A program made the position numbers and the translations under genes. From positions 4,023,355-4,087,354 of the forward strand of contig NZ_CP082326.1 of NCBI RefSeq assembly GCF_019884785.1: DNA of 64,000 nt. Reading direction: 5' to 3'. Positions within the stretch are counted from its first letter, which is position 1; each line of letters begins with the position of its first letter. This document shows, piece by piece, positions 58,356 to 64,000 of the stretch. The notes below the pieces were generated by a model, which was given only the letters and a program-made list of their open reading frames with translations, searched no databases and was not told the origin of the DNA. Source of the DNA: Crassaminicella profunda (lineage in GTDB: Bacteria; Bacillota; Clostridia; Peptostreptococcales; Thermotaleaceae).

Positions 58356-58418
58356 GGAAAACGATTTCTAGTCATTCTAAAAAAAATAACCCTTTTGGTT
58401 TTTTGGATAACGTTTTCC
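58356..58418. promoter_or_regulatory. pair of cre-like sites in the glpF leader
   Basis: GGAAAACGATTTCT (58356-58369) and GGATAACGTTTTCC (58405-58418) resemble the CcpA box TGNAANCGNTNNCA, with mismatches at the outer bases. They lie after the GlpP terminator and before glpF, where a bound repressor could block transcription. The rest of 58156-58593 shows only element 5 and the promoter. Confidence 0.4.
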
Positions 58419-58450
58419 TTGTTAATGCAAGTTTTCCCTCCTACTTACAG

Positions 58451-58518
58451 AAAAATAAGCCATGCAAAACCAACCCAATCTTATAGGGTGATTTGCATGG
58501 CTCTCCATTTCTCCGCCT
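58451..58518 (-). promoter_or_regulatory. GlpP-type antitermination leader, element 5 (glpF)
   Basis: GGCGGAGAAATGGAGAGCC followed by arms AGCCATGCAAATCACCC / GGGTTGGTTTTGCATGGCT and T-rich tail. Promoter TTTACA-17-TATTAT at about 58540-58570. Confidence 0.83.
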
Positions 58519-58593
58519 TGAATATTCATATTTAAATATATAATATCATTTCAAAAGCAGTTTGTAAAGATTTTTCTAAAAATTTTGTCGTTT

Positions 58594-60351
58594 TTATAAC
58601 ATTCTTATTTTTCCACTATATACTAAACCAGTTGTACCATCTACAGTTACTACTTGTCCATCCTTTAATAATTTTGTAGCATCATTTGCTCCAACGATTA
58701 CTGGCTTTTCTAAATTTAATCCTACAACAGCAGCATGAGAAGTTAGTCCACCTTCTTCTGCAATAACAGCAGAAGCTTTTTCCATATATGGTACCATATC
58801 TTTATCTGTTGCTATAGTAACTAAAATATCTCCTTCTTTAAACTTTGTATCTGCTTCTTTTGCATTATTTGCTACACATACATTCCCTACTGCTGATTTT
58901 CTTCCAACACCCATTCCTTTAATCAGTACATCGCCTGCTATATGAACTTTAATTGTATTGGTACTACCTGCAACACCTACAGGAACTCCTGCTGTAATGA
59001 TTACTAAATCTCCACCTTTTATATATCCTGTTTCTAATGCTTTTTTTACTGAAGAATCAAAGATCTCATCTGTTGAATCCCCTTCAGCTGTCATAATAGG
59101 ATATACATTCCAGTTTAATAACAATCTTCTTACAACCTTTTCATTTGTAGTAGACGCAATAATTGGTGCCTTAGGTCTAAATTTTGATACCATTCTTGCA
59201 GTATGTCCTGATGAAGTAGCTGTAATAATTGCTGACGCCCCTAAGTCTTGTGCACTTGTACAAGTTGCATGACTTACTGCATCTGTAATACTTATATTTT
59301 TCCCTACACTCTTTTCTCTAAGAATAGCCTTGTAATCTAATGCATCCTCTGTAGTCTTTGCTATGTTTGCCATTGTCTTTACAGCATCAATAGGATATTT
59401 TCCAGCAGCAGTCTCTCCAGATAACATAATAGCATCTGTACCATCAAATATAGCATTTGCAACGTCTGTTACTTCCGCTCTAGTAGGTCTTGGATTTCTC
59501 ATCATAGAATCTAACATTTGCGTAGCTGTAACAACTGGTTTTCCAACGTGATTACATTTTTGAATCATCATTTTCTGGGCAAGTGGAACCTGTTCTGTTG
59601 GAATTTCAACACCCAAATCACCTCTAGCAACCATAATTCCATCAGATACTTCAATGATCTTATCTATGTTGTCTACACCTTCTTGGTTTTCAATTTTTGA
59701 GATGATTTGAATATCCTCTGCATGGTGTTCTTCTAAAACCTTTCTTATTGCAAGTACATCTTCTGCCTTTCTTACAAATGAAGCAGCAATAAAATCGATT
59801 CCATTTTGAATACCAAAAATAATATCATTTTTATCCTTCTCTGTTAATGCAGGAAGATTAATTTTTACTCCTGGTACATTTACTCCTTTATGATTCTTAA
59901 TCATACCTGAATTCTTGATCTTACATTTTATATCTGTTCCATCACAAATTTCTAAAACTTCTAATCCCACTAATCCATCATCAATAAGAATTGTATCTCC
60001 TACCTTTACATCTTTAGGTAGTTCTTTATATGTAATACTTCCAATAGTCACATCTCCAACTAAATCTCTAGTTGTTAATGTGAAAAATTCTCCTTCATTT
60101 AGAAAGGCTTCCCCTTCTTTAAAATTTCCTGTTCGAATTTCAGGTCCTTTTGTATCTAACAAAATAGCCACAGGTATACCTAATTCTTCTCTTACTTCTT
60201 TTATTGTTTCAATTCTCTTTTGGTGTTCATCATGGTCTCCATGGGAAAAATTTAATCGTGTTACGTTCATTCCATTTTCAATAAGTTCTGTTAAAATCTC
60301 TTTTTGCTCACTTGCAGGTCCAATAGTACATACAATCTTTGTTTTTTTCAT
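58594..60351 (-). CDS. pyk: pyruvate kinase with C-terminal PEP-utiliser domain
   Basis: Phosphoenolpyruvate + ADP to pyruvate + ATP. 585 residues, the long Bacillus/Geobacillus type. KTKIVCTIGPASEQ, RLNFSHGDHDEHQKR, MVARGDLGVEIPTEQVPLAQK (active site), TATQMLDSMMRNPRPTRAE; then a C-terminal swivelling domain with GGLTSHAAVVGLN, as in PEP synthase but used structurally here. AAAGGAG RBS. It carries glycolytic flux from glycerol-derived DHAP to pyruvate; no GlpP element is seen before it. Confidence 0.97.
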   Translation of the reverse strand: MKKTKIVCTIGPASEQKEILTELIENGMNVTRLNFSHGDHDEHQKRIETIKEVREELGIPVAILLDTKGPEIRTGNFKEGEAFLNEGEFFTLTTRDLVGDVTIGSITYKELPKDVKVGDTILIDDGLVGLEVLEICDGTDIKCKIKNSGMIKNHKGVNVPGVKINLPALTEKDKNDIIFGIQNGIDFIAASFVRKAEDVLAIRKVLEEHHAEDIQIISKIENQEGVDNIDKIIEVSDGIMVARGDLGVEIPTEQVPLAQKMMIQKCNHVGKPVVTATQMLDSMMRNPRPTRAEVTDVANAIFDGTDAIMLSGETAAGKYPIDAVKTMANIAKTTEDALDYKAILREKSVGKNISITDAVSHATCTSAQDLGASAIITATSSGHTARMVSKFRPKAPIIASTTNEKVVRRLLLNWNVYPIMTAEGDSTDEIFDSSVKKALETGYIKGGDLVIITAGVPVGVAGSTNTIKVHIAGDVLIKGMGVGRKSAVGNVCVANNAKEADTKFKEGDILVTIATDKDMVPYMEKASAVIAEEGGLTSHAAVVGLNLEKPVIVGANDATKLLKDGQVVTVDGTTGLVYSGKIRML

Positions 60352-60430
60352 AAAACAGATCTCCTTTCGTTTTTCATAAGTTTGTGTGTGATAAACTTAT
60401 TTTTCTACATTATATATTATATAAAAAATA

Positions 60431-60466
60431 TTACGATCCACTAATGTTTCCCAAAGCGGATCGTAA
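60431..60466 (-). terminator. terminator of glpP2
   Basis: TTACGATCC / GGATCGTAA arms with an 18-nt interior, then TATTTTTTAT on the minus strand. Confidence 0.8.
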
Positions 60467-60473
60467 ATAATTC

Positions 60474-61040
60474 TTACATATCCCAAATCTCTTTTCTACT
60501 AGTTGATATTCCCATAGCTCCAGCTTTAAGACTCTGTATTACGTCTTCTTTATCATTAATTAATCCACCTGCTATAACAGGTAACTTTGTTTTATCATGT
60601 ATCTTCTTAATAATTTTAGGCATAATTCCTGGCATAATCTCTATTGCATCAGGTCTTGTAGATTTTACTGAATGAATTCCCGTCTCTAAAGACAAAGAAT
60701 CTAATATAAAAAGTCTTTGTATAGCACATATATTCATATTTTTTGCCTTTTTAACAAGACTACTCTTTGTAGTAATAATTCCATCAGGCTTCATATTTTC
60801 ATGGATATACTTTAATGCAACCGTATCCTTTGAAAATCCTTCCATTAAATCAATATGCACATAAATATCCATACCTTTATCTTTTACTTTATCTATAATA
60901 CTTTTTAGATTGAAAATATTTCCTGTTAGCAAAAATATAATCTCACAAGGTGACTGAATAGCTAAATCCAATTTTTCCATACTATTTACCGCTGCAATAA
61001 TGGGATTTGCTTCTACTTTTTCATAAAAATTTTTATTCAC
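60474..61040 (-). CDS. glpP: glycerol-3-phosphate-responsive antiterminator (copy 2)
   Basis: 188 residues, same architecture as the copy at 46069: EANPIIAAVNSMEKLDLA, IFLLTGNIFNL, VHIDLMEGFSKD, DGIITTKSSLVKKA, RPDAIEIMPGIMPK, GLINDKEDVIQSLKAGAMGIST. Strong GGAGGGG RBS. Has its own leader element 240 nt upstream. Two intact copies in one regulon is unusual. Confidence 0.95.
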   Translation of the reverse strand: MNKNFYEKVEANPIIAAVNSMEKLDLAIQSPCEIIFLLTGNIFNLKSIIDKVKDKGMDIYVHIDLMEGFSKDTVALKYIHENMKPDGIITTKSSLVKKAKNMNICAIQRLFILDSLSLETGIHSVKSTRPDAIEIMPGIMPKIIKKIHDKTKLPVIAGGLINDKEDVIQSLKAGAMGISTSRKEIWDM

Positions 61041-61281
61041 TAAAACCCCTCCTCAAGTAAATAGATTACCCTAAAAAAATTCAGATTATGTTATACTCAT
61101 ATGCTCAATTAAATTTTAAAAACTCAAGTTTTGAAATTTACATTACTTCAATCTTTCTAAAGAAGTAATTTTTGTAATATTTATTTATATCTTTAACAAG
61201 TCATTATCTATCTTATTAAGTCTTGTAAGCTTTATTTCTAAAGAATAGTTGATTTTTTAATATTATACTTTCTTCATAATT
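61041..61281. other. long 5' leader of glpP2, no gene seen
   Basis: AT-rich untranslated stretch between element 6 and glpP2 with no ORF or recognised RNA. The part beyond element 6 (61348-61480) also shows nothing. Confidence 0.4.
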
Positions 61282-61347
61282 AAAAAAAGCGCAAAGCTAA
61301 TCCTATATTGATAGGTTAACTTGTGCGGCTCTCAAACTCTCATGCCT
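61282..61347 (-). promoter_or_regulatory. GlpP-type antitermination leader, element 6 (glpP2)
   Basis: GGCATGAGAGTTTGAGAGCC (one base off the GGAGAGCC box), then arms GCACAAGTTAACCTAT / ATAGGATTAGCTTTGCGC and T-run. Confidence 0.75.
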
Positions 61348-61480
61348 ACAAGTATCTATTTATTATATCACTTAAAAAAAAATGTGTAAACACATAAAAA
61401 ATCACTACTAACGTTTATTATGTTTTGATAAAAAAACTTTTTCCATAAAAAAATTCTACCAACCTATTTTCCTTATAAAA

Positions 61481-61520
61481 AAAAAGAATCCAAAACATTT
61501 TTTCGTTTTGGATTCTTTTT
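61481..61520 (-). terminator. rRNA operon terminator
   Basis: Perfect 16-bp arms AAAAAGAATCCAAAAC / GTTTTGGATTCTTTTT with an 8-nt loop and T-run, right after 5S rRNA. Confidence 0.92.
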
Positions 61521-61637
61521 AACCAGCGACGACCTACTCTCCCAGGCAGTTACCCACCAAGTACCATCAGCGCTGAAGGGCTTAACTTCTGTGTTCGGTA
61601 TGGGAACAGGTGTGACCCCTTCGCTGTAGTCACTGGA
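61521..61637 (-). rRNA. rrf: 5S ribosomal RNA
   Basis: About 115 nt on the minus strand, ends CCAGTGACTACAGCGAAGGG ... GTCGTCGCTGG pairing as helix I, with internal CACCTGTTCCCATACCGAAC and GAAGTTAAGCCC, the conserved 5S core. Lies 47 nt after 23S. Confidence 0.96.
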
Positions 61638-61684
61638 TCTTTGAAAGTTTTATACTCTCAAAACCAAACAATGCATATTTTATT

Positions 61685-64000
<2,316 letters not shown>

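Overview
The window is about 64 kb of an AT-rich chromosome from a spore-forming, probably anaerobic clostridial Firmicute. Evidence for this: Firmicute-type RNA regulation (PyrR attenuator, FMN riboswitch, serine T-box, GlpP-type and HutP-type antitermination leaders), strong purine-rich ribosome binding sites with some TTG/GTG starts, an orphan GerAB germination permease, a SPOCS-domain protein, bacteriohemerythrin, and clostridial metabolic genes. No phage, transposon, integron or CRISPR array is visible. No species can be named from this alone.

Layout. 1-9.2 kb: carB (runs off the left edge) and carA, behind two promoters (a PyrR attenuator and an ArgR-like promoter); an FMN riboswitch with ribB; and the arginine genes argB-argD and argC-argJ diverging from one operator region. 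9.2-13.6 kb: an AlaDH-like dehydrogenase, hemerythrin, and an ArsR / permease / mini-thioredoxin operon whose permease carries an in-frame TGA at a conserved Cys position followed by a SECIS-like hairpin. 13.6-20.7 kb: an AEC transporter, a three-gene ABC importer preceded by a UAG-rich leader and terminator and by a hutP-family gene, pepD, and a D-malate/tartrate-type dehydrogenase. 20.9-34.4 kb: a SPOCS protein, an EamA transporter, two tandem HD-GYP genes, serS with its T-box, small unknown genes, a lipoprotein, GerAB, a site-2-type protease, UPF0182 and a PfoR-like permease. 34.5-40.8 kb: the NAD operon nadABC with its niaR repressor, an Orn/Lys/Arg decarboxylase-family gene and a GntR regulator.

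41-61 kb is a glycerol / glycerol-3-phosphate region: glpT, glpF, glpK, pyk, two glpP antiterminator genes and two near-identical three-gene oxidoreductase modules (GlpA-like, FAD/NAD oxidoreductase, DUF1667). Six copies of one RNA leader element, each made of a conserved GGAGAGCC box built into an intrinsic terminator, sit in front of glpA1, glpT, glpP1, glpA2, glpF and glpP2. They define a local GlpP regulon. A peptide-use block (pepT, YfcC-type carrier, pepV, a Crp/Fnr regulator) lies between the two modules. 61.5-64 kb: the 3' end of an rRNA operon on the minus strand (23S partial, 5S, terminator).

The observations most worth checking are the candidate selenocysteine permease, the HutP-ABC transporter leader, the six-element GlpP regulon with its duplicated modules, and dual pyrimidine/arginine control of a single carAB.
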